64,000 bases of DNA from contig JAZPXN010000047.1 of the NCBI GenBank assembly GCA_045543655.1, positions 20,214 to 84,213 of the forward strand. The letters are read 5' to 3'. Each line of letters starts with the position of its first letter. Positions within the stretch are counted from its first letter, which is position 1. The notes under the pieces are model-generated. The model searched no databases. It was not told the DNA's origin and was given only the letters and a program-made list of their open reading frames with translations. Both the position numbers and the translations under genes were made by a program. This DNA is from RGIG995 sp045543655. GTDB lineage: Bacteria > Bacillota > Clostridia > Oscillospirales > UBA644. Of the stretch, positions 24,342-31,646 are shown piece after piece.

Positions 24342-25220
24342 ATGCGTTTTCAAGGCGTTATGCCCGCGCTCGTCACGCCCTTGACGGAAGACGAACGGAT
24401 CAACGTCCCCGTGCTTCGAGGTCTGATCGATTTCCTGGTCAGCCAGGAGGCCGACGGTTTTTATATCGGAGGCGCTACGGGGGAGGGGTTGGCTCTGCCC
24501 CGGCAGGAACGGGAAGTATTGGCGGAAGAATCGGTCAAGGCCATTGCCGGCCGGAAGCCTGCCGTTATCCATATCGCTTCCGCCGATTATTCGGAGGCCA
24601 TCGCCCTTGCAAAGCACGCGGAAGCCTGCGGTGCCGATGGAATTTCCGCCATTCCTCCCGTCTTTTTCCATTACGATAAGGACGACGTTTATCAATATTA
24701 TAAGGGCCTTGCCGAAGCGGTTCACATTCCCATGATGGTTTATTACAACCCCGCCGCCGGCTTTGCCATCGACGCGGAGTTTGCGGCCCGGCTGTACGGG
24801 ATCGACAACGTCACCGCCATCAAATGGACGTCTCCCGATTATTTCGGGATGATGCGCCTGCGGGATCTGACCAAGGGCGGGATGAATATCGTCAACGGCC
24901 CCGACGAAATGCTTTTGATGGGTCTTGCCGCCGGTGCAGACGGAGGGATCGGCACCACCTATAATATTCAGATGCCCACCGTCCGCAAGATTTACGATTC
25001 CTTCCGGGCAGGGGATACGGCCGCCGCCCTGGAAGCCCAGACCCAAGCCGACCGGGTCGTTTCGGTGTTGGTCAAGTACGAGACCATCCCTGCAACGAAG
25101 GCCGTTCTGGAGGGAATGGGCTTTGCCGTGGGAAATGCGGTGCGCCCCATGAAGCACTATTCGCCGGAGGAAAAGGCCGCCATCGTCGCCGATTTCCGCG
25201 CCGCCGGCATCAACGTCTGA
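24342..25220 (+). CDS. DapA/NanA-family aldolase, probable sugar-acid lyase
   Basis: This 292-residue protein belongs to the class I aldolase family containing dihydrodipicolinate synthase and N-acetylneuraminate lyase. Family motifs are GGATGEG (residues 43-49), YYNP with the conserved Tyr135, and Schiff-base Lys161 in AIKWTSP. It starts 10 bases after the sialidase-like gene (AGGGGGG upstream), so the two are co-transcribed. Because the partner is sialidase-like, cleavage of N-acetylneuraminate or a similar 2-keto sugar acid is more likely than lysine biosynthesis, but the substrate-specificity residues are not resolved here. No NanE or NanK genes lie nearby. A terminator follows. Confidence 0.82.
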   Translation: MRFQGVMPALVTPLTEDERINVPVLRGLIDFLVSQEADGFYIGGATGEGLALPRQEREVLAEESVKAIAGRKPAVIHIASADYSEAIALAKHAEACGADGISAIPPVFFHYDKDDVYQYYKGLAEAVHIPMMVYYNPAAGFAIDAEFAARLYGIDNVTAIKWTSPDYFGMMRLRDLTKGGMNIVNGPDEMLLMGLAAGADGGIGTTYNIQMPTVRKIYDSFRAGDTAAALEAQTQADRVVSVLVKYETIPATKAVLEGMGFAVGNAVRPMKHYSPEEKAAIVADFRAAGINV

Positions 25221-25237
25221 TTTCCCGAAAAAACGAA

Positions 25238-25275
25238 ACCGCCCGGAGAGAAAGTCCCTTCGGGCGGTCTATTTT
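25238..25275 (+). terminator. Terminator of the sialidase-like operon
   Basis: ACCGCCCG (25238-25245) pairs with CGGGCGGT (25261-25268), followed by a T-rich end. Confidence 0.8.
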
Positions 25276-25338
25276 ACGCTTCTTTTCCGACCTTCTTCGG
25301 GAGATGGGGAACGGTCTTCCCCCGGAGAAACTCCCCTC

Positions 25339-25367
25339 TTGCTTTTTTTTGCGATTTATGGTATAAT
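25339..25367 (+). promoter_or_regulatory. Promoter of the CpXC-protein/methyltransferase operon
   Basis: TTGCTT (25339-25344), 17-bp spacer, TATAAT (25362-25367). Confidence 0.82.
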
Positions 25368-25398
25368 GATACGACTTGATATGAAAGGAAGTGCAACG

Positions 25399-26025
25399 AT
25401 GCGTTCCGAACGAAGAAATCTTTCCTGCGCCTTTTGCGGAAAGGAATTCTCCGCCCGGGTCATCACCCAGGTGGATCGCTCCCGCCCGGAAGATCAGTCT
25501 GCGAATTTGACCGACGGCAGTCTTTTTACCTTTCCCTGTCCCCATTGCGGCAAAGAAATGGGGTTCAATCATTATCTTCTCTGGGTGGATGCAGGGCGCA
25601 CCGTGGCGGTCTGCAATTTGACGGCGGAAGAAGAGATCCGGGCTATGGACGAGGCCTTGTCCGCCCTGTCTGCCTTCGGGAAAGCCTCTCCGATCCGCCG
25701 GCGCTACGTCAATTCCCCCGCCCGCCTTTGCGAAAAGACTCAGATCTTTTCCGCCGGTCTCGACGACCGGGTGGTGGAGATCGTCAAGCTGTATCTCGTC
25801 CAGGACGTCCGCCGCCAATACCCCCAAAAGACGGTCAACGATATTCTCTTTTTCCCCAACGGGGAGGAATACGGATTTCTCTTTCAATGCCCCGACGGGG
25901 ATCTGACGGTGAATATTTCCAAGGCAACCTTCGACGCGGCCGCCGCCCGGTTTACCTTCTCCGAGCCTTCTCCGGAGGTCGTGGACGGCAATTGGGCCAT
26001 CGCCTTTCTGACGGGAGGGAAATAA
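25399..26025 (+). CDS. CpXC-domain protein
   Basis: This 208-residue protein opens with a zinc-ribbon-like CxxC (Cys10, Cys13 in SCAFCGKEF) and a second CPHCGKE motif near residue 50, the arrangement of CpXC proteins of unknown function. The remainder is alpha/beta with no membrane segment or recognised catalytic motif. An AAAGGAAG ribosome binding site supports the ATG at 25399 over an upstream in-frame ATG at 25381. The next gene begins on the base after its stop codon, so the two are translationally coupled. Confidence 0.78.
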   Translation: MRSERRNLSCAFCGKEFSARVITQVDRSRPEDQSANLTDGSLFTFPCPHCGKEMGFNHYLLWVDAGRTVAVCNLTAEEEIRAMDEALSALSAFGKASPIRRRYVNSPARLCEKTQIFSAGLDDRVVEIVKLYLVQDVRRQYPQKTVNDILFFPNGEEYGFLFQCPDGDLTVNISKATFDAAAARFTFSEPSPEVVDGNWAIAFLTGGK

Positions 26026-26580
26026 ATGCTGAATCTACGGGAAACCGAAAAATCCTTCCTTGCGCCCCACGTCGTCGAAGGAGGAATTGCGGTGGATTTC
26101 ACCATGGGAAACGGCAACGATACCCTTTGGCTCTCCCAACGGGTGGGGCAAACCGGTACGGTTTACGCCTTCGATATCCAGCCCGAGGCCGTATCCCGCA
26201 CGGCAGAACGGATGAAGGCCGAGGCGCCCTTTGAAAATTACCGCTTGATCTGCGCCTCCCATCATACCGTTTTGGACTACGTTTCCGGCCCCATTTGCGC
26301 CGGGATCTTCAATCTGGGGTTTCTGCCCGGCGGGGATAAATCGGTCACTACGCTGCGGGAGACCACCCTGCCTGCGGTGGACGCCGCTCTGTCTCTTCTC
26401 GCCCCTAAGGGAGCCCTTCTCATCGCCGTTTATCCCGGTCACGAGGAGGGCCGGCTGGAAGGGGAACTGCTGGACGAAACGCTTTCTGCTCTGCCCCAAA
26501 AGCAATACAGCGTTTCCTGCCTGCGTATCGTCAACGCCCCCGATTGCCCCTTCTTTTACCTTATCGAAAAGAACCGATAA
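26026..26580 (+). CDS. mnmM: Class I SAM methyltransferase, YtqB/MnmM-like tRNA modification enzyme
   Basis: This 184-residue protein has the SAM-binding motif I FTMGNGNDT (about residues 24-32) and motif II VYAFDIQ, with the GNG-NDT variant and following NLGFLPGGDKS segment characteristic of the YtqB family. YtqB/MnmM methylates 5-aminomethyl-2-thiouridine at the tRNA wobble base, making mnm5s2U in Firmicutes that lack the MnmC methyltransferase domain. The specific assignment rests on motif pattern only; older annotations call the family rRNA methylase. It is directly coupled to the CpXC gene, with GGGAGGG just upstream. Confidence 0.82.
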   Translation: MLNLRETEKSFLAPHVVEGGIAVDFTMGNGNDTLWLSQRVGQTGTVYAFDIQPEAVSRTAERMKAEAPFENYRLICASHHTVLDYVSGPICAGIFNLGFLPGGDKSVTTLRETTLPAVDAALSLLAPKGALLIAVYPGHEEGRLEGELLDETLSALPQKQYSVSCLRIVNAPDCPFFYLIEKNR

Positions 26581-26625
26581 TTCAAAAAGCGCTTGCCTTT
26601 GCAATAAATTTTGGTTTGCAGAGGC

Positions 26626-26654
26626 TTGCTTTTTGGGGAAATGTATGGTATAAT
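26626..26654 (+). promoter_or_regulatory. Promoter of the HAD-alaX-ABC-F operon
   Basis: TTGCTT (26626-26631), 17-bp spacer, TATAAT (26649-26654). Confidence 0.82.
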
Positions 26655-26693
26655 AATAACGTTATGCAAAGATGAGTTTTGGGAGGCGTTACG

Positions 26694-27296
26694 ATGATAA
26701 AAAATCTTCTTTTCGATTGTTCCGATACCCTGCTTCGTCTTCATTCCAAAGCAGATCTTGCGGATCTTTTGGGGGATGACGGACGGGCAGAGCGGATCCA
26801 TAATACGTTTTTTCACAGTGAGACCTGGGGAAAATATGATAACGGGCTTCTGACGGACGAGGAAATGAAATCGGAAATCCTTCCGCTCTTTGCCCCTGCG
26901 GATCGGGCCGTTGCGGAAGAATACATTGATCATTTTACCGATCACTATACCCCCATTGAGGGGATGCAGGCGCTTCTTTCGGAGCTGAAGGACAAGGGGT
27001 ACCGCCTCTTTATCGTTTCCGACTTTCCTCCGAGATTCCTCCGTCTGTGGGAAACCTATGAAATTTTCCGGTTGTTTGACGGCCGTGCCGTTTCCTTTGA
27101 GGTTCACGGCTCGAAGCGGGATCATCGGCTGTATACTTACGTTCTGGAGCATTACGGGCTCGATCCCGCAGAATGTCTGTTCGTGGACGACGTTGCGGCG
27201 TTGGTTGCCAATGCGGCGCTTTACGGGATCGACGGTCACGTGTTTTCGGACGCGGAAACCCTGCGGGCCGACCTGAAACGGCGTGCCGTTCTGTAA
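26694..27296 (+). CDS. HAD-superfamily hydrolase-like protein with altered motif I
   Basis: This 200-residue HAD-fold protein has nucleophile Asp8 in FDCSDTLL, motif II IVSDF, Lys in HGSKRDH and motif IV FVDDVAA. Most phosphatases have DxDxT; here the second Asp (general acid/base) is Ser10, although Asp11 follows. This is closer to dehalogenase-type or atypical HAD proteins and may change the reaction or rate. The start at 26694 is preferred over an in-frame TTG because GGGAGG lies upstream. It heads an operon with alaX (13-base gap), an ABC-F ATPase and a sugar isomerase-like gene. The substrate is unknown. Confidence 0.8.
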   Translation: MIKNLLFDCSDTLLRLHSKADLADLLGDDGRAERIHNTFFHSETWGKYDNGLLTDEEMKSEILPLFAPADRAVAEEYIDHFTDHYTPIEGMQALLSELKDKGYRLFIVSDFPPRFLRLWETYEIFRLFDGRAVSFEVHGSKRDHRLYTYVLEHYGLDPAECLFVDDVAALVANAALYGIDGHVFSDAETLRADLKRRAVL

Positions 27297-27309
27297 AAAA
27301 GAGAGGTTT

Positions 27310-28473
27310 ATGAGCTTGACCGAGAAATTATACGATAAAGACGCTTATCTGTCGGAATTTTCCGCTACGGTTGTGGATTGCATTCCCGCCGAGGGGGGAT
27401 ACGACGTGATCCTTGACCGCACCGCCTTTTTCCCCGAAGGGGGCGGGCAATACGGCGATCGGGGGACGTTGCAGGGCGTTGCCGTCACCGATACCCAGAT
27501 CAAAGACGGCGTGATCTTCCATCGCACCGCGGCCCCCTTGACCGTGGGCGACCGGGTGGAAGGGATGCTGGATTGGCCGGAGCGCTTTCGCCGGATGCAG
27601 AATCATTCCGGGGAGCATATCGTTTCCGGCATAATCTGCCGCCGTTTCGGCTGCGACAACGTGGGCTTCCATCTTTCCGACGGGGAAATGACCATGGATT
27701 ACAGCGTCACTCTGACCGCCGAGGACCTGGCGTCCGTAGAGGAAGAGGCCAACCGGGTCCTGTGGGAAAACCGCCGGATTTTGTGCGAATATCCTTCGGA
27801 GGATGGGCTGAAGACCCTGGAATACCGGAGCAAAAAGGAATTGACCGAGGCCGTCCGCATCGTTACCGTAGAGGGGATCGACGTCTGCGCCTGCTGTGCC
27901 CCTCACGTGCGGCAGACCGGGGAGATCGGTTTCATTGATATCGTGGATTTTATGCGCTGGAAGGGCGGCACCCGCATCACCGTCCGTTGCGGCGCCGACG
28001 CCTACGCCGGATACCGGGCTCTGAAAAACGATGAAAAGGGGCTGTCCGCCCTCTTTTCCGCCCCCCGGGGAGAGATTTTCTCCGCGGCGGAGAAGGCCTT
28101 GAAGGATTACGCCGACCTGCGCCGTCTGTACGGACAGGTTTTGAAGGAAAACGCCATTCTGCATCTGGAAAAATTGCCCATTTTCGACGATAATTTCTGT
28201 TTCTTATTGCCCACCGAGGATAACGACGCCATGCGGACCGCCGCCAACGAGGGCATCAAAAAGTGTTCCGGCGTATTCGTCTGCCTTTCGGGAAGTGACG
28301 CCGCGGGCTACCGTTACGTCGTCGCCTCTTCTAAGCCGGGCTTGCGGGCCCGCGCCAAGGAGATCAACGCCGCCTTGTCCGGCCGGGGCGGGGGCAGCGA
28401 TACCATGATCCAAGGCACTTTTTCGGCCACCGAAGCCCAAATACGCGATTATTTTAAGGAGTTTACGATATGA
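27310..28473 (+). CDS. AlaX-type alanyl-tRNA editing protein (long form)
   Basis: This 387-residue free-standing relative of the AlaRS editing domain removes Ser or Gly mischarged on tRNA(Ala). Zinc ligands can be read as HSGEH (His99, His103) and CCAPH (Cys195, His199). The N-terminal segment has the FPEGGGQYGDRG glycine-rich motif. The C-terminal third carries a DHHA1-like region ending with GRGGGSDTMIQGT, as in long AlaX proteins. It follows the HAD gene and ends in an ATGA overlap with the ABC-F gene, so the two are translationally coupled. AGAGAGG precedes the ATG. Its pairing with a translation-type ABC-F factor suggests a translation quality-control operon. Confidence 0.93.
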   Translation: MSLTEKLYDKDAYLSEFSATVVDCIPAEGGYDVILDRTAFFPEGGGQYGDRGTLQGVAVTDTQIKDGVIFHRTAAPLTVGDRVEGMLDWPERFRRMQNHSGEHIVSGIICRRFGCDNVGFHLSDGEMTMDYSVTLTAEDLASVEEEANRVLWENRRILCEYPSEDGLKTLEYRSKKELTEAVRIVTVEGIDVCACCAPHVRQTGEIGFIDIVDFMRWKGGTRITVRCGADAYAGYRALKNDEKGLSALFSAPRGEIFSAAEKALKDYADLRRLYGQVLKENAILHLEKLPIFDDNFCFLLPTEDNDAMRTAANEGIKKCSGVFVCLSGSDAAGYRYVVASSKPGLRARAKEINAALSGRGGGSDTMIQGTFSATEAQIRDYFKEFTI

Positions 28474-30071
28474 TTACCGTCAGCGATCTCAGTTTTAATT
28501 TCGGCGGACAGCTGCTGTTCAAGCACGTGGATCTGCAATTCACCCCCGGCAACTGTTACGGGGTCATCGGGGCCAACGGCGCCGGGAAATCCACCTTTCT
28601 GCGGATTTTGTGCGGGGAGCTGGAGCCTTCCTCCGGCTCGGTCTCCATTGCGCCCGACACCCGGATGTCGGTTTTGAAGCAGGATCACTTCGCCTACGAC
28701 GCCTATACCGTGCTCGATACGGTCATTATGGGCAATCCCAAGCTGTACGAGGTGATGAAGGAAAAGGACGCCCTCTATATGAAGGAGGATTTCTCCGACG
28801 AGGACGGGGTTCGCGCCTCGGAGCTGGAGGGGATTTTTGCGGAAATGAACGGCTGGGAATCGGAATCCGACGCCTCCCGGCTGATCCAGGGGCTGGGGCT
28901 CAGCGAGGATCTGCTTTATTCTAATATGGCCGATCTGAAGGAGAGCGAAAAGATCAAGGTCCTGCTGGCCCAGGCGCTCTTCGGCAATCCCGATATCATT
29001 CTTCTCGACGAGCCCACCAACGGTCTTGACATCGACGCGGTTATGTGGCTGGAGGATTTCCTCAGCGACTATTTCGGTACCGTTCTCGTGGTCTCCCACG
29101 ACCGCCATTTCCTTAACGACGTCTGCACCAATATCGTGGATATCGACTTTTCCGGCATCAAAATGTACGTGGGGAACTACGAATTCTGGTACGAATCCTC
29201 CCAGCTGATGCAGCGGCTGATCAAGCAGCAGAATAAGAAAAACGAAGAAAAGATCCGGGAGCTGCAGGAATTTATTTCCCGCTTCTCCGCCAACAAATCC
29301 AAGTCCCGTCAGGCAACCTCCCGCCGGAAGCTGCTGGACAAGCTGACGGTAGAGGAGATCCCCGCCTCCTCCCGCCGCTACCCCTTCATCGGCTTTGAGG
29401 CCGACCGGGAAGCGGGGAAGGATATTCTGGAGGTTACGGGGCTTTCCAAATCCCTCAACGGCCAGCCCCTTTTTGAAAATCTGTCCTTTACCCTCAGCCG
29501 CAACGAAAAGGTTGCGCTGGTGGGCAACGAGCTGGCCATCACCTCTCTCTTTAAAATTCTGATGGAGGAAGAGGCCGCCGACGCCGGAGAATTCAAGTGG
29601 GGCCAATCCATTACCACTTCCTATTTCCCCCACGATAACACCAAATATTTCGACGATTGCAACGACAGCATCATCGATTGGATGCGGCAGTATTCCAAGG
29701 ATCAGACCGAAAGCTATCTCCGGGGCTTTCTTGGCCGGATGCTGTTCTCCGGGGATGCGGTCTATAAGCCGGTGCACGTGCTTTCCGGGGGCGAGAAGGT
29801 GCGGTGTATGTTCTCCCGCATGATGATGTTCGGGAGCAATTTCCTGCTTCTCGATCAGCCTACCGATCATCTGGATCTGGAATCCATTACCGCCGTCAAC
29901 GACGGGCTGAAGGCCTTTAAGGGCGGGCTGATGTTCACGACTCACGACTATGAAATGATCAATACCGTCGCCGACCGCGTCATTGAAATCCGCCCCGACC
30001 GGGTGCTGGATTACGCCGGCGGATACGAAGATTTCCTTCAGTGGAAAAAAGAAAAGGGCTACGCCGATTAA
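28470..30071 (+). CDS. ABC-F family ATPase with degenerate second nucleotide site
   Basis: This 533-residue soluble protein has two ABC domains and no membrane segments, typical of ABC-F ribosome-associated or antibiotic-resistance factors. NBD1 has Walker A GANGAGKST (34-42), Walker B ILLDEPTNGLD and a changed signature (LKESEK in place of LSGGEK, about residue 155). NBD2 has a normal signature LSGGEK (about 438) and Walker B LLLDQPTDHLD, but at its Walker A position (about 352) reads GNELAITS, with no Gly-Lys-Ser. So one composite site is intact (NBD1 Walker A with NBD2 signature) and the other looks inactive. The linker between the domains is charged and helical, as in the family. Its start overlaps the alaX stop. 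Confidence 0.9.
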   Translation: MITVSDLSFNFGGQLLFKHVDLQFTPGNCYGVIGANGAGKSTFLRILCGELEPSSGSVSIAPDTRMSVLKQDHFAYDAYTVLDTVIMGNPKLYEVMKEKDALYMKEDFSDEDGVRASELEGIFAEMNGWESESDASRLIQGLGLSEDLLYSNMADLKESEKIKVLLAQALFGNPDIILLDEPTNGLDIDAVMWLEDFLSDYFGTVLVVSHDRHFLNDVCTNIVDIDFSGIKMYVGNYEFWYESSQLMQRLIKQQNKKNEEKIRELQEFISRFSANKSKSRQATSRRKLLDKLTVEEIPASSRRYPFIGFEADREAGKDILEVTGLSKSLNGQPLFENLSFTLSRNEKVALVGNELAITSLFKILMEEEAADAGEFKWGQSITTSYFPHDNTKYFDDCNDSIIDWMRQYSKDQTESYLRGFLGRMLFSGDAVYKPVHVLSGGEKVRCMFSRMMMFGSNFLLLDQPTDHLDLESITAVNDGLKAFKGGLMFTTHDYEMINTVADRVIEIRPDRVLDYAGGYEDFLQWKKEKGYAD

Positions 30072-30083
30072 AGGAGAATTTCC

Positions 30084-30905
30084 ATGAAAACTGCCGTAAA
30101 TCTGGGATGCTGCGCCGGGATCTCTCCGGAAGAAGCCATCCCGCTCGTGAAGGCCGCCGGCTTTGACGGGTGCTTCTGCTCCTGTGAGGGGGAGACCTTG
30201 TCCCTGCTGGCGCCGAGGATCCGCCGGGAAGGGCTGATCCTGCAATCTACCCACGCTCCCTTCCGGAAAATGAATCTGATGTGGGAGCCGGGGGAGGCGG
30301 GAGACGCCGCGTTGAAGGAGCTTCTGACCTGCGCTGAGAACAGCGCCCGATACGGGGCGCCCGTGATGGTGGTTCACGTCTTTATCGGATTCGGGGAAGA
30401 GCACCCCAACGATCTTGGGGTGCAGCGCTTCGGGAAACTGGTGCGCCGCGCCGAGGAGGTGGGGCTTCGCATCGCCTTCGAAAATACGGAAGGGGAATCC
30501 TATCTGGAAAAGATCCGGGACGGGCTGTTTTCCTCTCCTGCCGCCGGGTTCTGTATCGACACCGGTCACGAGGCGTGCTACAACCGAAGCCGGGATATGA
30601 TCGGAAAATACGGCCGGAACGGCAAGCTTTTCTGCACTCATCTCAACGATAATATGGGCATCACCGGCCCGGAGATCTTCTGGCACGACGATTCTCATAT
30701 GCTTCCCTTCGACGGCGTCGTCGATTGGGAGGGCGTTGCGGATCGCCTGAAGGGGGTAGGCTACGACGGCATACTGACGCTGGAGCTGACCACCGTCAAC
30801 AAGCCCAACCGCAACACCCACGACCGTTACGCGCCGCTGTCGCCTTTGGAGTTCCTTACCCTTGCCCATGGGAAGGCCCTGCAGTTTGCGGAAAAAATGA
30901 AATAA
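30084..30905 (+). CDS. Xylose-isomerase-like TIM-barrel protein (sugar phosphate isomerase/epimerase)
   Basis: This 273-residue protein of the AP-endonuclease-2/xylose-isomerase-like superfamily has metal-ligand positions recognisable as Glu in AFENTEG, Asp and His in CIDTGHE, His in HLNDN, an HDDSHMLPFDG loop, and the final Glu in LTLELT. Members isomerise or epimerise sugars or inositols or act as endonuclease IV; the specific substrate is not readable. It lies 12 bases after the ABC-F gene with AAAGGAG upstream, as the last gene of the operon before a terminator. Confidence 0.85.
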   Translation: MKTAVNLGCCAGISPEEAIPLVKAAGFDGCFCSCEGETLSLLAPRIRREGLILQSTHAPFRKMNLMWEPGEAGDAALKELLTCAENSARYGAPVMVVHVFIGFGEEHPNDLGVQRFGKLVRRAEEVGLRIAFENTEGESYLEKIRDGLFSSPAAGFCIDTGHEACYNRSRDMIGKYGRNGKLFCTHLNDNMGITGPEIFWHDDSHMLPFDGVVDWEGVADRLKGVGYDGILTLELTTVNKPNRNTHDRYAPLSPLEFLTLAHGKALQFAEKMK

Positions 30906-30910
30906 GCGAA

Positions 30911-30946
30911 AGCCTCGGACCGGCAGGTCTGAGGCTTCCTTTTTTC
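30911..30946. terminator. Bidirectional terminator
   Basis: AGCCTCGGACC (30911-30921) pairs with GGTCTGAGGCT (30926-30936) with one G-T pair, followed by a T-rich tract. It separates convergent genes. Confidence 0.88.
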
Positions 30947-30960
30947 GTATGTATTTTCGG

Positions 30961-31632
30961 TTACCCTTCCACGAATTCGACGATGGGGGAGACGTCGGAA
31001 AGGGAATGGGGATGGTGTTTGCAGCCGGGCTTGACGAAGGACGTGATCTCAATGCCCTTTTCTTTGCAGTAGTCGATCATCCGTCCTGCGTTTTGCGGGA
31101 AGGGGACGGTCTCGTCCGCATCCCCCGCCACCAGCAGCAGCGGAATTTTCAGAGCGAAGAATTCTTCCATGTTGTCAATGGGATGTCCCTTGTACCACTC
31201 CAGGGTTTCTTCGGTAAGCCCGAATTCCCCGTAGAGCAGTTCCCGGTCCCGGCTTCCCTTAGGCGGCCAGGTGCGCATATCCAGCACCGGCGCGTCGAGA
31301 TAGATCTTCTCCACGAATTCCGGATAGGTCACGGCAAAATGAAAGGCGTATAAGCCTCCCCGGCTGAATCCGAAGAGAATGCACCGCTCCGAAAGGTGGA
31401 ATTCCTTGATGACGTACCGATAGAAGTGGTGCATCTTCCGTACGGCGTCAAAGCTGCCGAATTTGTCGCTGACCGAATAATAGACTCGGGTATAGCCCAT
31501 ATCGCACAGCTTTCGCTCCGCCTCGTCGAAGGCGTAGAGGAATTCCGTTTTCCAGATCCATTTCCCGTTGGGATTGTCGGGGCGGATCACGGTGGCTTCG
31601 TGTCCGTTGAACTGAAACTTCAGTGTTTCCAT
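30961..31632 (-). CDS. Alpha/beta hydrolase, probable esterase
   Basis: This 223-residue alpha/beta hydrolase has the nucleophile elbow GFSRGG (Ser90), a probable catalytic Asp in AGDADETVPF, and His in a HHPHS segment near the C-terminus. No signal peptide is present. The start at 31632 is supported by AGGAGA; a longer in-frame extension overlaps the fucosidase gene and is arginine-rich low-quality sequence. It lies 14 bases after the GH95 gene in the same operon, so it may remove acyl groups from the oligosaccharide that the fucosidase acts on (inference). Confidence 0.85.
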   Translation of the reverse strand: METLKFQFNGHEATVIRPDNPNGKWIWKTEFLYAFDEAERKLCDMGYTRVYYSVSDKFGSFDAVRKMHHFYRYVIKEFHLSERCILFGFSRGGLYAFHFAVTYPEFVEKIYLDAPVLDMRTWPPKGSRDRELLYGEFGLTEETLEWYKGHPIDNMEEFFALKIPLLLVAGDADETVPFPQNAGRMIDYCKEKGIEITSFVKPGCKHHPHSLSDVSPIVEFVEG

Positions 31633-31646
31633 AGTGATTTCTCCTG

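Noticed and set aside
28449..31052. 867-codon minus-strand frame opposite the ABC-F and isomerase genes
   Set aside because: Both plus-strand proteins have full catalytic motifs and ordered ribosome binding sites; the minus frame has none.
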